From Plasmodium malariae (taxonomy: Eukaryota; Apicomplexa; Aconoidasida; Haemosporida; Plasmodiidae), in contig NC_041785.1 of assembly GCF_900090045.1 (NCBI RefSeq), forward strand, positions 310,001-374,000: a DNA stretch of 64,000 nt, in the 5' to 3' direction. This document shows, one piece after another, positions 51,476 to 64,000 of the stretch (position 1 is its first letter; each line of letters starts with the position of its first letter). The position numbers were made by a program, and so were the translations under genes. The notes under the pieces are model-generated. The model made no database searches, was not told the DNA's origin, and saw only the letters and a program-made list of their open reading frames with translations.

Positions 51476-54390
51476 AACTATTTTTGGGAAAATAAATGGA
51501 TAAATAGTTGATATTGTGCTGATGAACTTAAAATAGGTTTTATGTGTATGATGTTTTTGTAAAATTAACGCGAATATAATTTAAATCATCAAGGTTGATA
51601 TAATTTGAATTTAATATTCCTATTAATTGACACATTATATTTACTTTTCGCAATTACCATTTTATTTATGAATTGTTTTTGCTTCATATGATAACAACTA
51701 CCATTATGGAAGTTGTTGATAAAATACTTTAGAATGTAAATAAATTTAACTAACATCTTGAGAACCTCATTATTTATAAAAACACGTAATTTAATTATCA
51801 TATTATAACACTTATTTAGTTACAATTTTTAAAGAAATATTTCCTCCAATTAATATACTACATGAATATTGTTATTTATGTTAACAACTTACCAATAATT
51901 TAATCCATGAATAATTTATACAGCGAGTTCATGAACATATAATTCTTATAAAACCTCTCTTATATTACTATTATTTAATAATAAAAAGAAGTATAGTATA
52001 TATATAATATTTTTGCATATTACTGCAATACATTCCTTGTAATTAATGCTATCAAAATATAACAGAAGTCATATTAGCATGTCACGAATAATACAGTTGA
52101 TATAATTGGTATGTACATAGTAATTATTAATAATAATATACTATTATAATTCAATAACTATTACTTATTTTTACGATATTGTAATATATTCCCTAAGAAA
52201 GTAATAACCAAATTTTATAAAATTGACCTAATATTCCTTAATAATAAATTACACAAACAGGACACACAGAAGAAAATAGAGTAATATAATAATATATTTG
52301 CATATCATAGTATTAACATATACAAGACGAAAAATATTATATATACATATTATAACGCGTGTCTAAAATGACTATTTTTTAATTAACTTAACAATTCTAT
52401 TGAAATATGTAATTAAATAAAACCAGAGACATATTACTTATTCCCTTACAAAAAAATTCTTATCAGGGTGTGTTTTCTAATATATTTATGTAAGAAAAGT
52501 AAATATACACATATATAGTTAGGTAAGTATGCTTATTATTAAATTATTTTCACATTAAAATTAAAACTTCTAATTTTATTTGTGAAAAAATTTATAATGT
52601 AACCTTGTAATATTTCTGCAGTATTATACTTGTAAGGGTTTTTTAACAGTTATAATAAATTTCTTTTAGAATAATTCAATTCTATAAACATTAGTACATT
52701 TCCACTATAAAATAGTCATAATGGTAATTTTAAAAATATTCTCCATATTTATAATATCAGAAAAAACTTTCGAAAGTATTTATATTATTTTTTAGTAAAA
52801 ATAAATTTCAAAAAAGAAACATCTTATTTTCCTGAATTCTATATTGTTCATTAACATCATTTACACATAGATATGTGTTCATGTTGAGAAATGTTCTGTT
52901 ATAAGTTCATTTTTAATATGAAAAAATATTTTTTTTAAGTTTTATAGAAATTAACATAAATCTACATATATATGCTTGATTTTATTTCATCTTTGGGCAT
53001 TTAATGAAAATGTAAGAAGTTATTTATATAATTAGTACCTGCTTTCTTATAATTTGGAAATTATTAATTTGCTTATTGTTCCATAAAATTATGATGCTTA
53101 AATTATTATATTTGGATTAATCATTTATATATTTGATATATATATTTATATTGGTAGATAACTGTATAATAATACAATAAATGCTGTTATATTTCATGAT
53201 TATTAATATATTCCTATATCTTCTTAAATAATATATATTTAAATTAATTCTTAATATTTGTTCATATATCCTATAAAAAATTATCCATATGCTCTGAAAA
53301 AATACTTATATTATTGCATTTCAAAAGTGTAATTTATTCTTATATACTCATTATATAATGTAAAAAAATAAGTTCTAATTGTTAATGGAGGTTTTCAAAT
53401 ATTTTACTTACCACTTTAACAATAAACATATTACTATAGGTTCGATATGTACAATGATTTATATATATACACTTTAAATAAGTAAAATCTTCGTTTGAGT
53501 TTTATTTTGTCTTTTCCATATTTTCTGCTAGAAATTGTTAAAAAATGGACATCTATTTTATCGTTAATTACAACTGTATGCATATTTGTTTTTACATAAA
53601 ACGCATATATTGTATTATCATTTTCGATTGTTATATGTATTTTTGCTTAAGGAACGAATGTTCTTGAAATGAAAAATTAAAAGTCAATATCATACCAGGA
53701 AAACAACAGCAATAATTTTAATATATAATTCATTTGTTTATATGTAATAAGCTCTAATAAAATGGATGATAACGTTAGATCACATGGAAAAATAATAATC
53801 AATTTGTACAGAAAGAATAATTACATATTTGTGAATAAAATAACAAGAAAATTTTTCTCTCATTTATTAATTTATTTTTTTTTTTTTTGGAGGTAATATT
53901 AATATAGAAAGACAAATACTTCCTAAAGTGCAGGTTTTAAAATTATAAAATTTATATTCGATTAAAGTCATTTCATTATTTATAATAAAAGAATAATGGA
54001 AAAAGCTCTAGAAATATAGTTTTTCAAGGAATGCATTATTTTAGGTAAAATTGTATTACAACAGCATAAAATATATATTTTATACTCAATATTTCCATAA
54101 TTTATATTTTTTCTTAAAGAAAAATTATGTTTATATTACATAAATCTTTTACCATTTTTGTTATTTATCATTAATTATTACATTCATTCCATTAGCTTTT
54201 ACTATATTTATTCCATCTATGCCTTTATATACATATTTTAAATAATTGTCCAGTGAATATTTCACATAAATAGATTTTTTTCATGTATGGTTAATATGCA
54301 TTGTTCCATTCTCACATGTAAAAGGAATTAATATATGCATTTATTTATTTTACTGCATTTCCTTACAATACACAATATAATCGATATTGT

Positions 54391-54415
54391 AAAAAAAAAA
54401 AAAAAAAAAAAAAAA
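54391..54415. repeat. Poly(A) run, 25 bases
   Basis: This is the longest homopolymer noticed in the window. Its length is prone to sequencing error. Confidence 0.9.
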
Positions 54416-55484
54416 CTTGAATAAGTTAAAATTACATCCTCTCACTCTTAATAAAATTATGCTCCAATAACATAACAATTATGTATAAGATTTTTATGTT
54501 CACTTAATAATATTTACAACATCATTTCACAACTTACGCATTACCTATAAGCGCGTTTTAAATAGGAACTAGAACAAAAAGTATTATTTTACATTAAAAT
54601 TGAATAAACACAAATATAATTATAGCCATTTTCATTTAAATTATCACGTTTTCTAAAATAACATTACATGATAAAAAAAAAAAAAATTTCATTTAAAATT
54701 CCATACAGTAATTATCTTATATCATCTACATAACTGTTATTATAAAAATTATAAATCTAAACATTGAATTTAAACCTATCCCTAAATGAAAAAAAATATA
54801 TAAAACTTCTAAGAAAATTAAAATCTAAATTTAATATTAAATATGGGTAATTGCTTATATTATGGTATAATTAATAAATATATATGCTGTAGTTGTAATA
54901 CTTCTTATTCCTTGAAAAGGAAGATATTACATCTAAAACATAACTCTTTTTGTAATTAATAAAAGTTTTGATTTATATGAAAACAACATATCTATATATT
55001 TTTTTTTTTTTTTTTATGTATGCTCGTATTGTCATTATTTTAGCTCATAAGTTATACATTTTTTTCTCAGAAATATTATTTGACAATTATAGGTTATTTA
55101 AAAATTCGTACCAATCCTTAATATAAGAAGAATTTAGTTTTACTTCAAAAGAAAAGTTATAAGATTAATAAATTATATTTAGAAAAAAAAAAAAAAAAAA
55201 AGTAACGAATTATAGTAAAAACTTCTTTTTACAAAGCAATTCTTTTTTTATTTATAAAATAAATTTTATGAAGTTTATTATTTTACAATTTCAAATATCC
55301 GTTTATGTTCCCAGATAATTACTTAAGGTTATTTATTGAATTGTTACAATTAATAATATTAATAACCTTTTTCTTTATTATTCTGTAAAAAAGAGAGCAA
55401 TATTTATAAAAATGTACACAATATTAATATAAATTTTTTTTTTTTTCAGTTTATTACATATATGAAAAATTGTAATGTCAAAAA

Positions 55485-55675
55485 GTACTAGTATTCAAGA
55501 AACATTTTAGCATAACAGGAATATATCCAATTCTTGGGGTAAATTCTGATTCCGTAATTGATAAAAGGTAATATTAGAAGGCATTTTTATTTTTTTATCC
55601 TATATTGTATCCCTCGTCTGAAATAAGTTGTTATAAAAAACGCAACCAAATGATACTTATAGCAGAAGAATAATA
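55485..55675 (-). pseudogene. Possible PIR tail-exon fragment
   Basis: A minus-strand frame with one stop reads LFFCYKYHLVAFFITTYFRR, GIQYRIKK, stop, CLLILPFINYGIRIYPKNW and IYSCYAKMFLEY. The YKY..., FRRGIQYRIKK pattern resembles the membrane-exit and basic tail of PIR proteins. No other PIR exons were found upstream. It may be chance. Confidence 0.25.
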
Positions 55676-58600
55676 GTGTAAATTTACTTCTTATTTTATT
55701 TTATTGGATATTAGTTTATTCTTTCATTATATAAAAAAATTTTATCTTGTTAATTTATTACATATTAAAGAATAGACTGGTATGTTATATATATGTATAT
55801 ATTCCTATTATACAACATAAAAAATAAGTATGCATGAATTAAAACATTTTTTACATGCTAAATATGTACGCATATAATATATTATAACCCACAGATACAG
55901 TATTTGCTCGTTTCTTTGCATTTTTTTATGTTTTTAAATGTATTTGTTTTTTTTTAATGTTTTTCTCATAAATAAGATTCCTATAGTAATTAAAAATAAA
56001 AAGTACTTAATTTATTCTTTTTTTTTAAATATTATATTCTTTTTTTTAAATATGACGTTATCAATATATAAAAACATTTTAAATGTATATATTATTATTA
56101 TTTTTTTTTATTTTAACGCACTCTATAAATGGATATTGAGTGCATTATAATGTTTATTTATCTACATTTAATTTTTCCAATAAAATATTTTTTAAAATGC
56201 TATGACATTATACACTAATTAATAAATAGTATTTATGATCAAAAATTGTATTATATTACTTATATTATAATTAATATACATAATAATATTTTAATTATCC
56301 CATTTTTTAAAATATAAATTCTTTGACTTTCAATGTATATTTAAAATAAGTTATTATATCATCGTTTTTATATATTACCATTCACTTGTATAATGTTTAT
56401 CAAAGGATTAATAAAAAATATAAGTTAATTAAGACACAGAATATTTTTATTTGTTCTTTGTATTTTCCCTCATTTAAAACCTCGTTCTTTTTTATTCAAA
56501 GGTAATATGATTTTTAAATAACTGTTAATTGTATTTATGAATATAACATTTTATCAAACATAGATATAGTAAATATGATTTTTTTTTTTTTTTTTTGAAC
56601 TATTCTAAAATATATTATAATATATTTCATAAGATTATATAAATTATAAGAAAGTTCAAAATATGTGTACCCTAATTTAGTAAATTATATATTGCTAGGA
56701 ACAATATTAAAATAAATATAACAAAAGTTATAGAATTGCAAACATAAAACATAGAAATTGTTATAAATTTTGTTAATAAAATTTTTCCTCAATTTGAAAT
56801 GTATATCCATAAATGATTTTACTATTTACATTATTTCTAAAGAAAGAAATACCAGAAGTAATAAATTTTTCCTGTTCCAAATTATTCTTTTTATTTATTT
56901 TATTTCTTATTATAAAAAAAAAATACTACTATTATATAAATGTTCCATATATACGTACATATATGTATTTTTTAAGGAGAAGAAAGTGTTTTGACTAATT
57001 ATAGTTGTACATTAACAAAGTATATATTTATATATAGGAAAATGAAGAACAAAGGTAAACCTAGTAAAGCCTTGATACTTTAAAAACTTTTAATATGCAA
57101 GGAAATAATTTAAATTACGCAATACTGTTTCTTTACATAGAATAAATAATTCGTAAATTTAAATCATATTAATATTTTTTTTTAAGGAAATATGAGAAAA
57201 TATAGTACTATAAAAATTATCAATAAAAAATATTTAAAAACATTTTAATAATAAAATAATAAAACAATAATAAATATTATTTTATCTAAAAAATATTCTT
57301 TTAGTGAATAGTAATTTTTTTTTTTTTTTTCTGATGGCTCGTAAAATAAATTTTATTGCTCTATTATATTTCATTGAATTTATTTTTCTATATTACTCAA
57401 TATATTCAATTATTATATAAGGAAAAAAGGATATAATACATACTAAAATGTCTTTAAACTAAAAATAAAATATTTAAATATAACTACTTATAACTCTTTT
57501 TAAACGTACAAAAAAATTACTACTTTATGTTAACCTTTTTATTTGTTTTTTTTTTTAATTCATTTATGTACTCATATTTTCCTTTTCAGCAACATGAATC
57601 TTTTGGAAGGAAATTTTATACATGTTGAATTTTTTGGATTCTATCCTTTTATTTCTTGCATTATATTATTCGAATTGTTGAATAAACTAATAAATATGAA
57701 CAATTTCAGCACCACTTAAGAAGATTATGTCATTAAAGCATTTTAAAAATAAATAAGACGTTTACTTGACTTACACAAAGCAACAATAAAAATAATCCTA
57801 ATTTAAAAAATATATTTTTTAAACTTAGCCGCTTAATAATTTTTATAACTTTCAATGTATAATTTAAGCAAAAATATGTTAGATGTGTGCAAACATATTA
57901 ATGCCTAAAATAACTACTACTATGTATTTATTATTTTTTTATTATTTCCCCCCCTTTTTCTGGATACTTCTATTATTACCAGCATTACAAGTTATTTTAA
58001 TAAGGATAATATGTCCTCATGCTTTAGGTGAACGTTTAATAATTTTCTATTTATTTTAATAATAGCAATTGATATTGAACAAAATTTCTATACGTAACTT
58101 ATACATAATGATCTAGTAATTTTATTTTTATTTTATCCACTTTGACACCCAAGCTAAAAGCATAATATGCAAATACATCTAGTAAAAAGATAAACATGCT
58201 ATTTCTTGTTTTTATTCTTTTTGGAAACATTTTATTTCTTGAAATCCTTGGTTACAGATACTAGAAAATCCTTTTTTTTTAACACGTAATAAATTCAATT
58301 TTACTTAAATTATTTTATTTAAAACTTCTATTGAAATATTTTTTTAAAAGGAACTTTTTTAATTTTTTGTGTTTCATTATTATTTATAATAATTTTCAAT
58401 TAAAAAAATGCATTTCATTTAAAATTTTACAATACTTAACGTGATAGATAAATAAATAAATAAATAAATAAATAAATATATATATGTATATACAATTACA
58501 ATTGATTATTGGATAATAAAGAATAATAATTTAAAGAAAAATTATTTTCAAACTAATTATTTAGCAACGATAAAGATATTTCTTATTACAAGAAAAATAA

Positions 58601-58829
58601 GCATGCTTTTACCTTTTATTAATTTTTATTCTTTTTCCTTTCTAATATGTGTTTTAAAATTCACTGATCAGATAAGATAATTATTACACATAAAATTATC
58701 TAAACTTTTTTTTCAAAATTATTTTTACATTTTAATACAATATTTTTTTCATTCCTTAATAAATATATTTATAAAAATTAAAATATGCACCTTAATTTTT
58801 AATCAGCACTTATTTTTAAGATATTGAAT
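55676..58829. other. AT-rich spacer
   Basis: No gene is supported. There are T runs at 56579-56596 and 57315-57330, a rare seven-base C run near 57949-57955, and AAAT repeats at 58448-58478. Plus frames at 55938, 56770 and 56813 are hydrophobic low complexity. Confidence 0.5.
58448..58478. repeat. (AAAT)n microsatellite
   Basis: About seven AAAT units are followed directly by TA repeats. Confidence 0.9.
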
Positions 58830-58849
58830 ACGATAATAAACCTAAATAA

Positions 58850-59640
58850 ACCATTAGCTGTCAGAGATCATAAGATATTAAAGGAAGAAAATGAAGTTAA
58901 AATTAAACAACGATATACAACCATATACAAAAGAATAAAATATTTATTAGATGATAATAATATTTTTCGTAATATATTAATACGTTAATACCTGAAAACA
59001 AATATTAAAAGCATTCCAGTAAATCAAAACAAGGATGAAGTTCCTCATAAAGAATTTGATAACTCGAAACCTTATTTGTAGTTTCTGTAAACATACCCCA
59101 CACAATTATTGTGATAATTTTAAAAAACTTTGCCAACAATTAATTCGCTATGATATTTATAGAATACCACATAATGAAGAAAATTCTGATAACAATTTTC
59201 CTTTAGCACATGTAGTAACATAAAACAAAGATTTCTTCTTAATTATAGATATAATGATAAATTAAAAAATAAAATAGGTACAAAAAATATTTAAACGAAA
59301 TGTATTCAAAGACTGAAATTGAAATGTTACGTCTAAAGACATATGATAATAGCAGTGTCTCTCTCAGAAAATACCAAAGTGATTGTATTTATTTTTCACA
59401 TTACTTGAAAAAATACAGAATTCTTTTTTCATTTTTCCTAATCATTATAATTATTTATTTATGTTTATGATAGAAGAAATGGAAAAACTTGTTAATCTGT
59501 TTAACTTTAGAACAAGCATAATTTTATTTTACTATGATATGGAATTTAATGAACATAAAAGACCAATTATAATTTTCAATTTGTTCAGTTCTCGTAAAAA
59601 ATTTGTGTTAAATAATCAACCAAATTCGTTATTTTTTTAA
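58850..59640 (+). pseudogene. Exported-protein pseudogene with C-terminal membrane segment
   Basis: Open patches in order read KPLAVRDHKILKEENEVKIK and YKRIKYLLDDNNIFRNILIR (to TAA near 58987), then PVNQNKDEVPHKEFDNSKPY. A 62-codon frame from 59035 follows (NLITRNLICSFCKHTPHNYC, FKKLCQQLIRYDIYRIPHNE). Next is NEMYSKTEIEMLRLKTYDNS, then VSLRKYQSDCIYFSHYLKKY, running into a hydrophobic helix (LFSFFLIIIIIYLCL, about 59430-59470). After a frame change it reads IEEMEKLVNLFNFRTSIILF. The layout, a charged helical body, a basic approach, a membrane helix and a second hydrophobic segment, is the same as in the intact exported gene at 14905. At least three shifts and several stops show it is dead. No PEXEL or signal exon was found. 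Confidence 0.5.
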
Positions 59641-62600
59641 ATCTTCAAATTTAATTTAGTAATTTGAGCACTCCTAAAATTATATATTTAAAAGAATAAA
59701 AATATGTTTACGACCGCCATATTTGTATCACATTAATTTTATAATATTTTATGTTAAAAATTTACTTTAAAGTAATTTTATGGTCCACTTAATATAAATA
59801 AAACTATTACATAAATGTTAAACATTTATTTAAATTCCTAATTTTTTGCGAATAGTGTAAGAAAATGTGTTTTTTAAAGTGTAACTCTTTCTTTATTTTG
59901 TATATATGGAGTCGTAAAAAAACTAATAAAAGTTTTCATTTTAATTAATATGTTAAAAATATTGTTTATATAGATGATTTATATAATGAATTTGTCTTAA
60001 AATAAATCATTATTTTTTTTTTCACTTTTATGTAAATTAAGGCTTCAATTCAATTATTAGTTATTATTTTTATTAAATAAAATATTATTAAATGCTAATC
60101 ATATATATATAAAGACCAAAACTATATAACTTTTCTCTTATTGAAAAATAATGTTTACTGCAAGACTAAAATATTCTTCCCATTATCAAGTAATATCCCT
60201 TACGTACTTAATTCAAGCAACATTATTTTGGAATTATAAGATTATAATAAATATATTTAAATGAAATAATTTGATATCTCCCTCAGAATAAATTAGTTTT
60301 AATTTGCATTATATTCTTTTAATGTTTTACTTAATGTATTTTATCGTACATAAATAATACACACTTTTTTAATTTGCTCTCAAGTTTTTCTCCTAATAAA
60401 ATTTTACAAAACCATTAAACCATAAAGTTTAAGTTATGTATTATCACCTCATAGTGCTAATATGTACAAAATGAAGTTATTAAACATTTATAACCATCAA
60501 TTCATGAGTTCCTTATAAAGTACAAAAAGGAAATACTCAATTACAATACTATTTTAAGCTCATATTGCAAAATTTAATCATTTAATTAAAACATTAATTA
60601 TACAAATATTTCATCATTCACAAAAATGAAATAATTTTTCATGTTTCATGCATTTATTATTTACATATAATTTTAAGTATTTCATTACATTCACTAAATA
60701 TGTATACTTCTTCCTTTTTCCGTACACTTTCAAGCTAGAGGAAGTAATGCCTTTCAGTTTTACATTATATAATTTTGCATTTAATAACAAAGTAAATATA
60801 ATGTTTTCTAATAATTATATAATGATATAATACAACATTTACACTGTTAATAAAAAATCTAATTATTATAAACTAAAATCAAACATTAAACCTTAATGCC
60901 TACGCTATACACTTTAAAATATCACTTGTTCAACAAATACGTTGGCACAGTGTGTAATTAAAATACACAATTCAAAATCATAAAAACAAATGATAAGAAA
61001 AAAAAAATCATTTTTACATTTGTATGATGCTGTAAAATTATACGTATTATTGTAAAAATGACACCTAAAACTTAAAATATTCATATGTCACACATAATAT
61101 ATTTTCATGTATTTATAAAACTCAATAAATTTCCTAAAACATAACTGTTTATCCAAAAAATTGTGAATAACTTTCATAAGAAGCATAGAGAAAAACAAAC
61201 TCTTAATTATCAGTATATTAAATGAATAATAATTAATTATCATTATGTAATACGTACTATTTATTATGAATAATACAAAATTATATAAATTCTAATGTGT
61301 ATTTTTATGCATTTCTTTTATTTTCTAAAATGTATTAATATAACTCACAATCAAAAATATGTAACTGGTACAACACTTTTTACCTCAGCATTCATTTTTC
61401 ATCATGTAGTTTTCTATTTATTAACCATTTAATAAATTATATTAAATAATCATACATTTTCTAAAAAATACACGGCACTTCACGGAAAATATATCAGTAC
61501 TTAATTTTTTTGCATTTATTATTTAAATTAATAAATAAATATATATATGTACACGTTTGTTATGCATACACGTTTAGCTTGAAACATGAATTATAAACAT
61601 CTATTTATAACACTTTATCTTATTTTGAATATTAAATAAACATCTAAATAATGTAACTATCCTTTTTTTTGGAACAGTATAGTACTATTAAAATTCTTCG
61701 TTTAATATATATTTTATTGACACAAATAATATAATGCACTACTAGAAAAATTAAAGTTCATTGTGCTGAAATTGTTTGATAGTAATGTTCTTGTAAATAT
61801 ATATGAATGGAATATTTTTATTTCTATTTCTACTATGAACTATTCAATTAAGTAGTTCTCTCATCAGTTAAATAATTAAAGTAATATTAGAAAATAACTT
61901 TGAACTATTCAATTAAATAGAATATTCTTGAAGTTTATATGAAAAAAAGGTGGAAACATATAACATGTGCATTATAAATCAATGGTGTTATTTTGCATTA
62001 TTTCGTTAGAAACAACGAATTTCGTTGAAAAAATAGTATAATATACACTCCTATTTATTATTAATTTTTATATACTTCATGAAATTAACTTTTGCGAAGG
62101 TTCTGTATATTAATATTAGTAATATATTTTTTAGCCCTAACTTTTTAATTTTGTTTTTACTTCTGTAGACAAAAATAAATATTTATTATGTTGCAGAAAT
62201 TTACCGATATGAGTAAATAATACAAGAATTTATTTTTAACCTTTTAATATAACTTATAGAACCCATCTTTTTTCAAAGATAACACTGTTAAAAAAAAACT
62301 TAATTATATTTAATTACGCGTATGTTATATTAAAAATAGTGAATTTTTACTAAATAAATTTCCTTTTTCATATACTCAATTTTCTCATATATTAACTAAT
62401 TTTAATATGTATTTTGAATACTCAATAATTTAAAATAAAAATTGTAAAAAATTACTCAAATCGTTCCAGCTGCTATATTGTTTTCTTTTCTTACTTTATA
62501 TATTTACTTCTTTCTGTTTGTTCCGAAACAAATGCACTAGGAAAAAGGATCATTAAAATATTTGCATATTTTTATTTATAATTACAATCTCTCCACATAT

Positions 62601-64000
62601 TTGTTTGATAAATTGACGTATCTTTATTTTAGACTGTATAAATAAAAAAAAATAATAAAAAAAAAGTAAAATAAAAATATCAATTATTTTCTTTAATTAT
62701 CTATCTTTGTATTTACATGACAGAGATACGTGATATTTTAAAATATATATATATATGTATGAGGAAACTATTATATAATAATTTATTGAAATCATACTTC
62801 AGCATGTGTATATTATTAATTTGAAAATAGAGTATGTTCAAAAATTTTAACAGGACATTCTATAGCATAAAATTTAAAATAAAACTCACAATGTACAAAA
62901 ATTATGTTTATATAATGAATGCATTACTGTTTTAATTTAATTACTAATTAAACAACTTTATAGATTTTTAAGGTGTCATATTTAAAATATTATTTATTCA
63001 TCAGTTTTGTAGCTTCTTTTTGACTCACGAATATGACATTATTAACTGAAGTGTTATATTATAATGATATTGCTTTTCAATATATAAATTTATTTTATTC
63101 TATTTTATTTTACCTTTTTATGCATTTGTATTACCAATAAAACATAAGATATTTTAGTAGTAATTGTTTTTATTAATTATTAAAAAATGTTATATTCTAA
63201 TGTTTTATTTTAATCAGTAATAAACAGTAAAATCTGAATCATTGTTGCAGTGAACTGCTTACTCCTTTAATTAATACCTTTAAATAAAAATAAATCTTGT
63301 AATTATTCATATTAAACATTTTGGTTAACATAATTATAAATAATTAAACATTCAATTAATATGTCCATATTAAATAAGTTAAAAAAAAACTTAACTATTC
63401 GGCAGAGATGTTAATTAATTTCTGTCAATTAATTAATAATAAGTTATTAATTGTTCTTTATAAAAAGAAATACTGCTTCTTTGTTTTTCTTTTTTTCACA
63501 TTCGAAAATATGTTTTCTATATTTCATACCCATATTTTATTGCATATAAATACATATATAATATATATGTATAGTATTTCTTTTATGTATGAAGAATAAT
63601 TTCTCCAAAAAAGCAAAGTCTTCATTTATACAAAAATGCGTAAAAAACGAAAAAATAAATATCTCAATAAAACTTTATTTTTAAAGACATTTATTACCCT
63701 TATAATTATTAATATCTATTTTATGTGTTTATTCGATCTTAGTGTTAATGAAAACACAACTACGAAAAACAATAAATTATTCAAAATGTTTATAAATTTA
63801 AAAGATTTGTAAGTATAATTTTAGATGTGGTTCATTATATGCCCAACAATACATAACACATATATACTAATTAATCCACAATTAAAATATGAACAAAGGA
63901 CATATTTTTAACAGTACTAAAACAATTATTTAATTACACATTTTTACTTTAAAATAATTAGACTAATATTTTAAATAATCAACTAATTCAGAAAAAATTT
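59641..64000. other. AT-rich spacer to the window end
   Basis: No gene is supported on either strand. A 19-base direct repeat (GAACTATTCAATTAA plus TAG, with one mismatch) occurs at 61837-61855 and 61902-61920. A small perfect inverted repeat (CAACGAA, one base, TTCGTTG) lies at 62013-62027. Frames at 60648 and 63408 are low-complexity. Confidence 0.5.
61837..61920. repeat. Short direct repeat pair
   Basis: GAACTATTCAATTAA followed by GTAG or ATAG occurs twice, 65 bases apart, perhaps from slippage or a small duplication. Confidence 0.6.

Larger units (their letters stand above)
49536..55484. other. Long low-complexity spacer upstream of PIR
   Basis: The left end is the presumed PIR promoter. 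The rest has no supportable gene over about 6 kb. A TA repeat lies at 49909-49931, a T-rich tract at 51140-51340, a 19-base T run at 51457-51475, and a 25-base A run at 54391-54415. Frames at 50146, 51024 and 51589 are within chance length. Confidence 0.5.

Noticed and set aside
51589..51801. Minus-strand 70-codon frame starting with ATG
   Set aside because: Several frames of this length are expected by chance in 64 kb of DNA this AT-rich. There is no family resemblance, signal or splice context.
1..64000. Bacterial-type systems, CRISPR arrays, tRNA and rRNA genes
   Set aside because: None of the required repeats, conserved RNA segments or gene structures were seen. The window is eukaryotic and Plasmodium-like throughout.

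Overview
The window looks like subtelomeric DNA of a malaria parasite (Plasmodium) that infects mammals, of the PIR-bearing P. malariae / P. ovale / P. vivax type. The species cannot be fixed from sequence alone. By eye the DNA is roughly four fifths A+T, with long homopolymer A and T runs and TA, TTTA and AAAT microsatellites. The recognisable genes have a short first exon followed by small phase-0 introns, as in Plasmodium surface and export families. No housekeeping genes, rRNA, tRNA, CRISPR, telomere repeats or bacterial-type signals were seen.

Three genes look intact. They are a two-exon exported protein with a PEXEL-like RLLYSE motif (14905-15818, +), a two-exon exported protein with a canonical RLLFE PEXEL and a polytopic C-terminus (19730-20691, -), and a three-exon PIR variant antigen of about 475 residues (47868-49535, -). 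In all three the useful reading frames continue upstream of, or downstream from, the single largest ORF, and the full genes were reassembled through splice sites.

The rest is a graveyard of the same kinds of gene. There are clear PIR pseudogenes at 26803-28320 (+) and 31857-33230 (+), and a likely one at 1905-2650 (-). A paralogue of the 14905 gene lies at 5718-6289 (+) with its PEXEL arginine codon turned into a stop. A 2.2 kb charged membrane-protein relic lies at 8727-10890 (-). Exported-protein relics lie at 33481-33805 (+) and 58830-59640 (+). Several weaker fragments are listed at low confidence.

Layout: 1-11 kb is pseudogenes; 11-21 kb holds the two intact exported genes; 21-26.8 kb is spacer; 26.8-33.8 kb is a tandem run of plus-strand relics; 34-47.8 kb is spacer with weak relics and a degenerate copy of the region upstream of the 19730 gene; 47.8-49.6 kb is the intact PIR; 49.6-64 kb is low-complexity spacer with one exported-protein relic. 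The intact genes would act at the infected erythrocyte: PIR as a variant antigen and the PEXEL proteins as exported host-cell remodelling or membrane proteins. That role is inferred from family membership, not from this sequence.
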